Assembly: GCF_011386835.1 (NCBI RefSeq)
Contig: NC_088804.1
Coordinates: 33,095,549 to 33,159,548 of the forward strand
DNA length: 64,000 bases
Origin: Chrysemys picta bellii
Lineage: Eukaryota > Chordata > Testudines > Emydidae
Direction of reading: 5' to 3'
Positions 33,482 through 46,342 of the stretch are shown one piece after another; within the stretch, counting starts at the first letter, position 1; every line of letters begins with the position of its first letter. A program made the translations under genes and the position numbers. Below the pieces are notes generated by a model. The model did no database searches. It was given only the letters and a program-made list of their open reading frames with translations, and was not told the DNA's origin.

Positions 33482-36400
33482 GAACAAAAGGGTTGGAAAT
33501 GCCTGTACATAATAACTATAATTCTGTAAGTTTTTAAAGTGATTTTATATAGTGGCCTCTGAACCAGATCTTTATGTCAGTTTTTCAAGCCTCAGATGCC
33601 TTCTCTGGTGAGGCTGATTCAATCCCAGATCTCTCCAGAAGTTACTTTCTTCCTCCTCCTGGCATGTTCTGCTAAGGTTGGTACTGGGACTTATTTTTTT
33701 ACTTTCCATTCCTGGTTTGCAAATGCTCTCAGATTTTCTCCTCTTCTCAAGTAAATGGGAAATTATTTTTGACTGGGAATTAGACAGTCCAGAAACCGTA
33801 AAGCTTCATGCCTCTGCATGTAACATCTGAAATGCTTTACCCCTTTTGAGACTGGCAACAGATCTCGGGGGAAAATCGTCCTTCCTACTCTGCACTGTAG
33901 ATCTCTTATCCGCAGTGTGGCTCTACTATATATTCTGCACTTGTCTGGTACATGACGCTCCCTTCTACATTAATGGACATTCTGCCCGCGGAATAGTGTG
34001 AAATACACAATAGGGATCTGCACCTCATATGAGAGAAGAGACTTTTGGTGTCAGTTCTTTTCCAGTTGGTTTAGTAAGGAAATGCAAGGTGTTCTTTCTG
34101 CGGACGGTTGGTATCCCACTGTCACTAGACTATGGAGGTGGTAGTAGTAGCATGTCTCCTACCCCAGCTCTAGTTGAAGAGCCAGAAGCGAGAGAGTGGG
34201 AGTACAGGAGTGGCTCTAGACACTCTTTTACTCAATCATTTTCCCACTTCTGATGGGGTTTGATTTTGGTGGAGTGAGCTTTTTTGTAGACTAGTAGCCT
34301 TTGGCAATGGGCTGGGGAGCGGAGACATAACTCAATAGTAAGGCATGGAAAACTGAAATGACAAGATTATACTGGTAGTTCATTAACGCAGATGAGAGAG
34401 ATCAGGCAGCTAGTTGTTGCTGTGATGAAGCAAAATGGCATGTGTGTGAAACATGCTTAGACAAAGCTTTTTTAAAAAATTAACATCACAAAATGATATT
34501 TTTTTACTTAAAAAAACCTTTGTGTTGGAAGACATGTAACTGTGCTAGGAAGGCAGTTTTTGAAAATTCACAACAGACAAAAAATACTGGCATTTCTCCT
34601 GCACTTTGTGTTGAGGATCTGTGATTTCTCTCCTTTGGACATGTAATTGAATTAGATGGGACATGCAAACCAGATTTTCTTTAAGTCTGTATTTTGTGTT
34701 AAAGGCATTAGAGTGCTCTGCTCTAAGCAATGCTTATGATCTTTAGTGAAAGGAAGAATTCCCTTTGTAGTTCATTATTTTTCACTTCCCCTTTAGTCAA
34801 TTTTTATATGAACTGTACCACTGGATTGCAACCCTGTCCCCATTGCTGGTTCAAATGGGGCATAAGGCTAACAAATCTGTCAACCTGAAGATTGTCCTGG
34901 TGTGGGGGCAGTCCCCAGCTGGTTTAGAAACCAAACTTTCCCAATCCCCTAGCATTCCCAGAGGTAGCAGATATGTTGGGGGTGTGGCCATGGAAAAGGG
35001 GAGTGGCCACAGTGCTGCTGGGATCCATGGTTGGTGTACCAGTCCCTAGGAGCCATAGCCAACTTGCATAATTTAGAACAGCCCTATGCTAGTGACCTGG
35101 CAAGTAACTTGCCTGAACTTCAGGGAAATTAAGATCTGGAAGCAGATCTTTGCCACTTGAGTCTCTCTCTACACACCATGCCGAACTGGAACACAGCCCC
35201 AAGCTTTGGAGAAGTTCACATTCAGATGTGATTTCAGATCCAAACTTGGTGATTCAGGCACTTCTCTCCCCTTTCTTCTATTCCTTTGTGTTATTTATGC
35301 ACACTGACTGTGTAGATCAATGCAGAAAGCTGTAAATGATGCATGAAATGAAAATTCCCTGTCCAGCCAGTGCACAGAGAGAATACAGACACTGCTATCC
35401 TGTCATTGCTATGGTATTTGCTGTAATACTCACTGCTAGAAAAGCCTGCTAAGTCCCAGAACAATGCTCAACTATTTTAAAATCTCAAGCTTTGTTTTTG
35501 TTTGTTTTAATTTCATTTCTCTCTTCCTCCCCTCAACTTGTTTCCTTCTCTTGAGGGTAAGTTGTTCCCCTCCTGCTCAGGAAGAGAAAGTTTATTTCCC
35601 TCACATACAATTCTTTCTTTATCCCTGTCTTCTCCCACCAAAAAATCCACTACATTCTCTCATAGAGACTGTATAATATAAACATTTAAAGCAATTTTTA
35701 ATCAACTGCTTAACAAGTTGCAATGAAGATTTTAAGAGATCTTGTGTCCCTTTCTCACTTAAAAGATGTTTCAAAATCACACATCACCTGAAGCTGCCAG
35801 CACTCTGGTAAGCCCAGAAGAACATACTTTTGACAGGTAGTCTAAACTAACCAACCCAACCGGCAACCATTTGCAGAGTAAGTGCTTCCTCTTCTAGCAC
35901 CAAGGTAAGTACCCTTATATTCAGAGGTACTTGAACGTCTCCTGAATGCGTATGGCCCATTCCTAGCATCCACTAATGTCCTGCATTGGCACTAGGGATG
36001 ATGTGCTCCTGGCAGTGCTATTCTTCATATGGAACATTAAGCTGAGGTCTTGCACACTCCTGAACATTAAACATCCCATGATAGTCATGAAGAAGAGCTA
36101 CGGGTTTTATTAACCTCAGTGTCCTGGACACATTGCACTGGGAAAGTCATCATTAACCTACCTCAAGAATACAGAGGCCTCTTTGCAAACTATGCTCCAA
36201 GAGCTAGTACCCTACAAAATGTCTTTAATAATTTAAGGCAACTACCAAAATGTGACTATAAAGGATATAACCTCACTTAGAGGAAGAAGATCTGTAAAGA
36301 TTTTGCGATAGTAAAATGTGCACATTATCCTGTTACAAGTCTTAATTTTTTTTCTATTCAGTGCTTTAAAAAAACCCCAAACTCTCTATTGTTTCATTGG

Positions 36401-37243
36401 GGATTTAGCCTAACATGGTGTTTTAATTATTCCGTACATCACAACTGTGGTACAACCCGTTAACAACAGTTCAGCTTGTGTTAAGAACTCCCATGAGTAG
36501 TCTTAGGAACATATCACACCACTTCCCTTTCCCCCGTCAAATGTATTTTTTCCTAAATCGTACATACAACTTCATTATAAAAACAAAGTGAGGAGAAATT
36601 AGCCTTATTTGTTTGTACTCGGTGGGGACAACATTAATTTAAACACAAATTCAGTTTAAACTGACAACCAACAATACCTGAGTGATAATGGGTTTCATTT
36701 TGTAAATGCCTTGGTGTCATTCTCATGTTGGTTGATGTATTTTTAATTTGTGCCTGTTACGCCAATCTCCAATTTGCTGCTGATGCACATGGGAAATAAA
36801 ATTATTTGGGGATGGGCAGGGGGGAGGAAAATGAGTGGCTCATTTTGTCACCGGAGCTGTGGCGCAGCTGTGCAGACCTTTCTGTTTTTTTGTAAACCAA
36901 AGGTCTACTGAAAAAAATGAACAATTAATCAGATGAACGTTCTTTGGTATCCTTTTGGGAAAGGCTCGGCTGGGTATATTCAGTAAGCCAGAACACAAAG
37001 CCAAATAGCTTCATAAGATTGAGATCCTGCACCCTTAAAGTCAATAGGAGCTTTGCCACTGACTTGAAAGAGCACAGGATCAAGCGCTAAGGCAGGAGCA
37101 GAGTGGCACATGGTCAAATGTGAAAGTGGGAATGAAAAAAACCAAACCAACCAAAACCCAATAACACATTTGAATAAGAAAAGCTTTTACAGCCAAGAAT
37201 GGCCATAATTTACCACACCAAAAAAAAAAAAAAAGAATTAAAG
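33482..37243. other. No recognisable gene
   Basis: A stretch of about 3.8 kb without repeat signatures that I recognise. At about 36750-36980 the sequence is less repetitive-looking, with words such as GGGAAATAAAATTATTTGGG and CATTTTGTCACCGGAGCTGT. It is a guess-level candidate for conserved non-coding DNA. Confidence 0.45.
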
Positions 37244-37366
37244 TAGGGTGACCAGATGTCCTGATTTTATAGGGACAGTCCCGATTTTGGGGTCTTTTTC
37301 TTATATAGGCTCCTATTACCCCCCACTCCCATCCTGATTTTTCACATTTGCTGTCTGGTCATCCTA
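37244..37366. mobile_element. Tc1/mariner-like MITE
   Basis: TAGGGTGACCAGATGTCCTG at the left and GCTGTCTGGTCATCCTA at the right are inverted repeats of about 15 bp, with TA at both outer edges. The interior has TATAGGGACAGTCCCGATTT and CTCCTATTACCCCCCACTCC. The element is 123 bp including the TA dinucleotides and has no coding capacity. I recall the family as very common in turtles. Confidence 0.75.
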
Positions 37367-38059
37367 AATTAAAGCCACATCTATTCACTGGGGTTTCAAA
37401 GAGCCTGTGGAAGTTAGGAGCCCCAAACCATTAGGAGTTGGGTGTCCATACTTCCTTAGGCTCCTTTGAATACCTCAGCTTTAGGGCCTGATCCAAAGCC
37501 CACTGAAGACTATAGGAGTCTTTCCACTGATGTCAATGTGCTTTAGTGTGGTTGTACTCTGAAAAGTGACTATCTACAAAGGGAGTTCCAGGTTTATCAG
37601 TTCTCAGGGATTTCTATATCAGATGTGCTGTTAACACGTACAAGAGAATTTTCCATTTTGTGTCAGTACTAAAAAAAAATCTGGGTTTTTAGAGTTAAGC
37701 GGAGGGCATTCTTTCACATGCACCATCACCAATAAAAAATGCCCTCACTGATACCTATCCAACCCCACTGCCTTCAGTGGAATTCCACAGCTCATGCTCT
37801 CTTAGCTGTGTTGATTGTGCAGTGCTAACAGGGGTAAAAAGTTATAAAAGCTTATCTTAGTCACTAAAGCCAGCAGTTATGACTGACTACATACAGGGAG
37901 CAGATGTGTTGAGAAAGAAGGTGCCATTTTCACAAAGCCACAGTTCAGAGGTTGTATGGTTATTATTTCCCATTTGTACTACAGTAAAGCCTGTGGTCCT
38001 ACAGATTGGGGCCCCAAAATGCCATTTGCTCTACATGCACAAAGTAAAAAATAGCCCAT
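37367..38059. other. No gene; foldback fragment at 37485-37545
   Basis: GGGCCTGATCCAAAGCCCAC, then TGAAGACTATAGGAGTCTTT, is a partial member of the repeat also seen at 15363. An A run lies near 37670. Nothing else recognised. Confidence 0.45.
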
Positions 38060-38560
38060 GCCCTAAAGATATGGATACCCTGGAGAGCATTCAGAGAAGA
38101 GCCACAACAATGACTAAAGGATTGGAAAACATGCCTTATAGTGATAGACTCAAGGGACTCAATCTGTTTCTGTTAACAAAGAGAAGGTTAAGGGGTGACT
38201 TGATTCCAATCTATAAGTACCTACATAGGGAACAAATATTTAACAATGAGCTCTTCAAACTAGCAGAGAAAGGTATAACATGATCCAATGGCTGGAGATT
38301 GATGCTAGACAAATTCAAATGGGAAATAAGGCATACATTTTTAACAGCAAGAGTAATTAACCGTAGGAACAATTTACCAAGGGTTCTCCATCATTGACAC
38401 TTTTTAAATGAAGATTGGATTTTTTCACCCCTTTTCTCTATTTTGTAAATCCTCATTGGATAAATTACCTTTCAATACAGATATGGTGGATAGATGCTGT
38501 CCTGCTGGAGCTCTTGTGTTGCATAGTGCCAGGGAATGGCATGCGATGGAAAAACTCGGT
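38060..38560 (+). mobile_element. Old CR1/L3-like LINE, ORF2 C-terminus
   Basis: A frame within 37879-38283 gives DTLESIQRRATTMTKGLEN, RLKGLNLFLLTKRRLRGD and LIPIYKYLH, then FKLAEKGIT before a stop. Further words equivalent to LDKFKWEIRHTFLTARVIN follow in broken frames. This is the same LINE class as 31.08 kb and clearly more diverged than the CR1 at 22.4 kb. The left boundary and 3' tail are not defined. Confidence 0.75.
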
Positions 38561-40986
38561 AAAAAAAAATAGCCAGATTAGTATTGGTGGGAGCAGCACC
38601 AGAAACCTACTGCAATCAAACCCAAACACCTCTGGACAATCCCATTTTAGCAGAAGTACGTGAGAGCTATTATTTTGTCCACACCCATGTGAAACAACAT
38701 AAGAGGACTTAGAACAGCCAAGCACACCTCTAATTGTTCTGACCCCTCCATATAACCTCCCCTCTTGATTACTTGTAAAGGCTGAGATATAGGTGAAGAA
38801 TCAGCAAAAGACAACAAAATTTCCCCCCTCTTTTAACAGACCGGTTTGGCTGGTTTTAGGGATTAAAGTTTAAAGAAGTGTCTCTCAAATGAAAGTGTTC
38901 AGTGCCTTGAATAACAGAGAACCGAAGTGGTTCTATTACATATTCTGCCCGTGTGTGTCATTAAAAAGGTGCTTTGAGCCTGAACGATAGTCACGTGAGC
39001 CTCCTAGGATGGAGGCTACGGGAATTACTAATTGCTGCTGAATACAGGAGTAAATACAAATGGACAGAACTTATATAAATGGCCTGAACATACATTAAGC
39101 TTATCCTAAGGAGTTTTAACCTATGCATCCCAGTTTGAGAAGCATTCTCTCTCTGTCCCTCTTCTGTAGAAATGGGAGCAGTTTGATCAAGGAAGACTTC
39201 CTTTGCTTTTGACGCTGTCACCTTCGGAGCAATGTGCTTGTATTAGGTCAGATCTGTACAGCAGTGCCAGCATTGTTCTGTAGTCCCTCCTGTGCCATGC
39301 AAGTAGGGAGAGCAGAACATTGGAGTTAAGCTCTTGTACAGGCAAAAACAGAATTTTGCCTTTCCTCTTTTGCACTGTGCAAAGGGGGATTTCTGTGATT
39401 TACCAAGATTAGGAACTTGTTTGTTTGGTTTGGTTTGGTTTTTGGCTGTGGCCTTAGGGCCAAAAATCTACATTCTTTATACCAGCAAAACTCCAACTGA
39501 ATTCAGGAAGGGCAGGATGAAGTCTTATGTTTGCAGTCCAATTCTGGTTGCTTTGACAAGTTATTTTATCCACATCTGCATGGTCAAACACATCAGGCAG
39601 TGAGAGTGCTAATGACACTACAGCATGATAAACTGTTTCTTGAGGCTGAGAGGGGAGGCAGAAGGATAAGGGAGAAAGCAACAAAACTACCTGAAAGAGC
39701 CCCTTTCTGTTGCGGTCTGACCAGACCTGTTATCTCAGTTTTTCGCACTGCCCAGTGTCAGTTTGACCTCCTGACAGAACAGAGCACCCCTCCACCTCCA
39801 TCCCAAATCTTACCGCCATGGTTTTCATTCTCTCCCGTACTCCCCACGGTATGCTGCTGGATGTTTTGTTTGTGATGGCCAACTAGCAACAACATGGGAA
39901 AGGAGGGCCCCTTTAAGAACTCCATGTACAAATGTGGTTAAAGTGCTTTATACAGGCAGGGAGAACATTCGTTTCTATGATAAAGAATCAATGTTTCAGG
40001 CTGGAAATGGTAACACTTTGAAATGGTAAATCACAGAGCTCCTCTGTTAAATCGTTAGCCCACAGAGAATTATTTTAAAGCTCTGGCTGATATTTACCTT
40101 CATTTTTTTCACAGACAGAGTCATGAAGGAAGGAGAGCAACAATAAAAGCAGAGACACGTTACGGGGGGGCAAATATCTCAGCCTAGATCACTACAGAGT
40201 CATGTAAATAACTGCACAGGGTGGCAACCTGTCCTGTGTTTCATTTGCTGTTTCCGAAACACTTCGGATACATTCAGGGGCAGAGTAGTACAACAGCGTG
40301 GCATGATTATTAAACAATATGAATCCTTCCTGTGTCTCCTTTAATTTAATTTGATAGATATGCAAAGCAGTGGAGGGAAAAAAAACACACAGGCCTTTCT
40401 TATTGACAGAAGACAACTTCCAGGACGTAGGCCAGTTGCCTATTTTCAAGCAAATGTGTGTGTGTGGCAGAGGTAACAAAAATATCTAATACCTGAAGAG
40501 AGATTTCTTTTAGGTCTATTTAATCTTCCCATTAAGACTGATGCACAGAAGGAGAACTTTGCAAATGATCATGTTTTATACTGAGCATATTGGGAATTCT
40601 TACAATAAAAACAACAACTGTCAATGTATCATAAAAGAGATGTTTAAAAAGAAAAACTCCAGGCACTGTAAACAGTATCAGAAGTTTTTCAACTGAAACA
40701 ACATTTTTTTTTTCCAGAGGTTGTTGTTCCCATATGGCAAAGCTGTCCCTAGGCTACCACCATATGTAAGGACACAAGGTTTTATGACTTATTGTCTGTA
40801 AGATTTATGGAGATGATATATGATGAGCAATTTTTCATATTCTCATATCATGAACAAAGACACAGAGGGCCATTTCCTGCATAATATGAAGGTGTATGAC
40901 AATAAGATCCTTCCACAGTGAATCTGTCAGAGAAAACACAAACTGCAACTTTCCTTAGTGGCTGCTGTTTCTGGGGAGTTTGTTTA
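38561..40986. other. No recognisable feature
   Basis: AT-rich. The frames at 39187-39875 on both strands overlap and have no domain. A T/G-rich run lies near 39420-39445. Confidence 0.5.
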
Positions 40987-41272
40987 TGGGCTTGTCTTCA
41001 CTACTCGCCTGGATAGGCGGGTAGAAATCGATCTCTCAGGGATCGAATTATCGCGCCTTGTCGTGATGTGACAATCGATCCCTGAATCGACACACGTACT
41101 CCACCAGCCCAGATAGGAGTAAGCGCCGTCGACGGGGAAGCCGCGGCAGTCGATTTGCCGCCGTCCTCACAGCAGGGTAAGTTGGATCGGATACGTCGAA
41201 TTCAGCTACGCTATTCGTGTAGCTGAATTTGCGTATCTTAAATCGATCCTCCCCCCTAGTGTAGACCTAGCA
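40987..41272. mobile_element. CpG-rich Harbinger-like MITE
   Basis: The left end TGGGCTTGTCTTCACTACTC and right end CCTAGTGTAGACCTAGCA are imperfect inverted repeats. Inside are strong foldbacks: TCTCTCAGGGATCGAATTAT against CAATCGATCCCTGAATCG, and AATTCAGCTACGCTATTCGT against GTAGCTGAATTTGCGTATCT. CpG is abundant (GCGCCGTCGACGGGGAAGCC) although the flanks are AT-rich. It resembles the crocodilian/turtle MITEs called Chompy, from memory only. The flanks (TTA on the left, TAT on the right) do not give a clean duplication. Confidence 0.65.
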
Positions 41273-43560
41273 TATGCTTTTTTGTTGTTTAATGAAGGAA
41301 ATAGGGTGTGGTAGTAGAGAGAACAAATTATTCAATGAAGATGGGCTGGTCAGAAATATTTGATGGTATATTAATGAGAATTATATTATATTCATTTGTT
41401 ACATTAAATTCCATAATGTCAGCAGTGTTTCTCCAGAAAATACACAAGCCTAAATGTGACCCAAAAAATCCCCCAAGCAACCCAGAATTAATTTTCTCCC
41501 CTTTTTGTTCTCTGACAAATGTAATTCCTGCAGGTGCTCAGGTGTACTGGCAGGGTTTGTGTAATAATTCACAATTCACCATTAGGACTCTTCAGGTTTT
41601 CTGCAGTTTGGCTCCAGGTTGGAACCAGATAGCCTTGCCTAAGCATGTGTGAGATTTAAAGAAAGAAAAAAAGCTTAGCTCAATGCTTCTTTGATACAGT
41701 GCTCCAGCTTTCAGTGTCACAATCCTTCACCTTTCACTTACATTAGAACCAGCGTGAATAAGGAGATTTAGTGAAAACAATAAACAAGAGGAAATTAAAA
41801 TCTGTTGAGAGTTTTGGTTCAGCTTTGGTAATCAGCGTTTTCGTTGACAGGTAGTTTGGATATTAACACAGGACGAGGCCTCATCAACATTAGCAGGGTA
41901 TCACAGATAGAAAATAACTGTCTCCATCGATTACTGTGTCTCAGATCTAACACACTCAGCACCTCTGTGCCGCTTACCATATCCCTCCTGCCTGATATTT
42001 TCCTCCATTTAAACATTTTGCTTGTTATCTTGGATATTATCCTTACAAGGAAGGCAGAGCTCAGTCCTTTTCTTTGACAAAGCCACTGTAAATTCTTACC
42101 CTCACCAAATTGCTGGGTCACTGGGGTTCTCCTGCAGGATGCCCCAGTTAGAAATAAAAACAACAAACAAACAAATTTGGAGATGAAGTAGAAATAGACC
42201 TCAAGCCCACAATGTCCAGAACAGAGTGTCACATTGGTAAATGGCTAAAAGCATAGCTATTCCATCCATCATTATTAATGTAACACTTAATTCAATTGCC
42301 CAGTTCAAACTTTACTTTCAGTTGTCGTTCATAAGCATAAGAGGCTAGCTATTCAGCTGGTGTAAATGGAAGAAGTTTCATTAAAGCCATTGCTAATTTA
42401 TACGAGCTGCGGATGCAGCCTAGAAGTTTTAGACATCTGAACAGTTATTTATTTAAGAAGCATACCCAGATTCACTCCTGCGGTGCCCAAGTAAATTGGC
42501 ATGCTTGAAAGCTATGACACATTCCCCTGATGTCCTAATATGTTTGTGTATTTTTCCTGGAAAAATCCAGATGTCACCATTAAAAAGAGAGAGGAAAAAA
42601 GAATGGCAGCATGTAGAAATACCAAAAGGATGTTATTAGTACGATAATGTACCTGCAGGTTTGGAAAGAAGTCTGGCACTTTGTGATCATTTTGACAAAA
42701 GGCACTTGAAAAAAAAATCAATAAGATTGATCATTCAGATGCACAGTTTATAGATGTGGATCAGAGTTCTTGGACGGCTAACAAAGTAAGTGTTATTTTA
42801 TATACAATTTTGTGGGGGTTTTTTTAGGAAGGTGGCACAAAGCCATAAAAGGATATAGTGCCCGCTTTGCAAATCAAGGAGGGAGTATAGTGGGAAAGAG
42901 TGAAAACACAGTGAAAGCAGTCACCTCTTAGAAAGCAAGACCAACATGCCACAAAAGTGAGTTTCCCCACATGAAGAAAACAAAATGAAAATATATCCTT
43001 CCAACACAGCTCTCAGTGTAAAAGGCTGCATAAAACCCTGAGATCAAAAATCTGGCAAAAAAGTGCTAATGTGCCAGCAGTGAGCCGAAGTGTGGTATAT
43101 TGCCAACTGTTAAAATTGTAATATATCACTTTAAATTCTCAAAGGTTTTCCTGGTCCTGCTTGCAGGCAGGGGGCTTTGTAGGGAAGCGTGTAATCAGAG
43201 TCTGCAACAGGCAGCCTAGACTATGGTAGGGTGAGCTGTGCCTCTCTTTGATAGGGAGCAGCCTGCTTTGTCTCTCTCTCTCTGATTCTGGGTTCTTGTG
43301 TGTTATCGTTCTGGATTCTAAGAAATAAAGTAGGGCTACATTGCAATCTTCCAGCAAGAGTATTTTATGTTTTCATCTATCTTCTCTATTTGTATGCTGT
43401 GAAATGTAACACAGAGAAAGTCAAGAAATTTGGGTGAATTCAACCTTTTAATGAGAGTGCAGTGAGCAGTAGCCCAATTCTAACAATGATACATGCAATT
43501 ACTTCTCATTCTTTAATGGAAAACATTGCCCAGGACTAATCTTTATTAAAAATAAATGTT
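41273..43560. other. No recognisable feature
   Basis: AT-rich. A 137-codon antisense frame (41819-42232) and a 114-codon frame (41308-41652) have no domain and overlap other frames. A (CT)n run lies near 43266-43282. Confidence 0.5.
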
Positions 43561-43635
43561 CAGATCCTCAGCTGATGTTATCTGGTGCACTGACTTCAAC
43601 AGAACTATACCAGTTAACATCAGCTGAGGAGCTGG
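43561..43635. repeat. Foldback repeat, GCTGGTGTAAAT family
   Basis: CAGATCCTCAGCTGATGTTA, then TCTGGT, is matched inverted by ACCAGTTAACATCAGCTGAG and GAGCTG. The loop contains GACTTCAAC. It is a near-perfect hairpin of 75 bp. Confidence 0.65.
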
Positions 43636-46302
43636 ACAAAGTATTTAATATTATACTTGCTCTGAAGTGGTACTGCTTTTTTGGTGCAAGACAGATGGCT
43701 TTTCCCCTCACCCTATTACTTTTACTAGAGATGGGCAAAGAGTAGAAGGATGAGAGGGTAGGGTAGGTTCTTGGAATTTCCAGGGTTTCCTTATTCAGAC
43801 TTGAGCACAATACCACAAGAACAATCTTGCCAGTATCACCACTTCTAGCTCTGTCTGGCCTGGGAAATGCAAAGGCATGTGAATGAAAAGTTAGCAGAAC
43901 TGGTATAGGATGATACAGAAACTCACCAAAGCAATGACTCACAGGCATTATACTGCCTTCTTTTTCATGCCCACTTACAATGTTATGAAACTTAATGACT
44001 CCCCAGTTACCATTTTAAATATATAGTCCCCATGTTATAAATGAGCGTTGCCAGTCATTGGATCATGTAATAAGTGAACTCGCCATTAGATTGACAAATA
44101 CAGTGGACACAATTAAAAACTGGGCATTTTTACCACCCTCAGCAAGTCACTTTAGTATCATAACATCCCAACGTAAATAATGGTACAAATAGCATGGGAA
44201 AGGCAAATACATTGGGATGAAAAATGAACATTTTAAATATTACCCACTTCATATACTTCCAGTTATTATGTAAAATGATAACTTTTATGCTTTTTGAACA
44301 ACCAGTCTTCCCTACACTGGCTCCCATGTAATGTAATATATGCACTTCACAGCTTTAGTATTTCCCTTATTTAAAAATACTACAGTGATCACCCAAAACA
44401 CTGTAGCATCACTCATGTAAGATGTAGTACTTTGTACCATTTCTGTAGTACGTTGTGAAATGGCTGACATATAGATTCTCCCTAGCTACAGACATATTTT
44501 ATATTAGCTATACATATCTATTAATATATGCACATACACCCCTTTTGGAATAAGGCTTATCACAGTGATGCACAAAAAAGCTACGGACTATCATTTTCTA
44601 CACAGTTCTGAAAAGTTTGAAGATTCTATGCATTACTGTCCCAAAGTTACAGTTTCAAAGGGATTTGGTTGAGAAAGAAATAAGCAAATTCATTGTGTCT
44701 GTTGACAGTTCTTTTAAGATGCAAAAAATATATAACTGTGGGAGTCACACACTCTGTTTTCAAAAATATGTACATTTTATTACAGAGTACTGTATATACA
44801 ACCCCCCCAAAAGTGAGAGTTCAAATGTAAAAATGTATAATATGGAATTATAATGAGGGAGCATAAATAACATGCAATGTAATGACCAGGGAGTCATTAT
44901 TTTGGGGAATTTCTATATAATCCCATTTTGGTCTTCTCCCATCTCTTTTATAAACATTTTTAACATTATCTAGACGTCAGCCTTCCTGGACAGACATTTT
45001 AAACAGGAAAGCCTTCAGGTTTATTAAGTAGGAGTTCTGAAATTGGCAAAAAATCTAATTTGGTTCACATTATGTGGTTGGTAACATTGTTAAGATTCAT
45101 TAGGACGCTGCAGCACTCGAACAAATGAAGACTTATTTATTATTTCATAGGCTTGTGCCCATTAAAACTAATACTTCCTCTGCTAAGAGGTGCAGACAAC
45201 AGAACACATGTTGATAAGCATTTGTACTGTAGGTAGAGTACAATACACCCTGACACCACGCTTGGACAGTTCAGTCTAGTATCAACAGATCCTTGAAAAG
45301 GTTTTAATTCCACATACAGAGTCAGGAAAAGGGGCCAAGCAGGGAAGCCTGATTTTGCTTGAATTTACCTGGCAGTTGTCCGGGTATTCTCAGCAGAGAG
45401 GACATGAAGACTGAACTACCCTCTGATTTTGGAGGTGGTTATCTCCAGGCCATGGTTGAGGCATAGTGTGGGATGCTGCTGCCACACTGTATCTGTTCTG
45501 GCCTCTCGGCTCTCTAAGAATATATCATGCATGACTAGAGCTCAGCAAAACTTTCATAACAAGACATGGAAACATGAGCAACTCAGTTTGTTCTGAGTTT
45601 TGGTTGGAATCCTTCCCCAAAAGAGCAGGGAAGCAGAGCCATGTTTCAATGCTGTGAACCCATGTACACACTGGGCCTTTGGGACTCCTCTTCCTTTGGA
45701 AATTTTCTGGAGCAGAGGTGGAGGGGGGGAGGGCTGGACTGTCAAATGACATGCAGTTCCTACCTGGTCCAGGATCTTCAGGGAAACTAATTAGCCTTCT
45801 TCCTCCACCTTGCATTTTCATGGGGGTGCTTGGAGCAGCCATGCCTTCCCAGCTCCTGCAAAGGGGAACAGGAGGTACCAAACCTCCCTAATACTACTGC
45901 AACAAAAGGAAGATACACTCTTGTCCCCACTGCGGTCAATGGAGCCAAAAATTTCCCCGCAAGCCCTTGCACTATCACTATGGAAACTGACTGGGTTACA
46001 CCACTGAGGTCCCTGGGTTTCCATAAGTACAACACAAGGTCTTATAGGATGTCTCCCCCCCAGAGGGATGGGGAAGGATAAGTGCACCTACCTCTGTAAA
46101 ATCCATATCTGTAGACAACAGACATAATTGCTACATAAATCAGTCATGCATACGCCCTTGCCCCTGGGGCTAGAACACTTATCTGTCAGCTCCTAAAACA
46201 GAGGTCCCTACCACCAGAGTTAAGAGAGAGCTCCTATATGCAGCAGTTTATAGTCTATATTCCCTAATTTCTCTCTGTGGAGCAGTTGTTTGGACACAGA
46301 AG
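43636..46302. other. No recognisable gene
   Basis: Overlapping frames at 45525-46087 lie on both strands around pyrimidine-rich DNA. No exon structure is evident. Confidence 0.5.
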
Positions 46303-46342
46303 CTCTCTCTCTCTCACACTCACACACACACACACACACACA
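46303..46342. repeat. (CT)n(CA)n microsatellite
   Basis: A CTCTCT run passes into CACTCACACACACACACACA. A simple tandem repeat, likely polymorphic. Confidence 0.95.

Noticed and set aside
41819..42232. 137-codon antisense frame
   Set aside because: Overlaps another frame, shows no recognisable motif, and has composition typical of non-coding AT-rich DNA.
46303..46342. Possible CRISPR-like or regulatory repeat
   Set aside because: Simple CT/CA microsatellite; there are no spacers.
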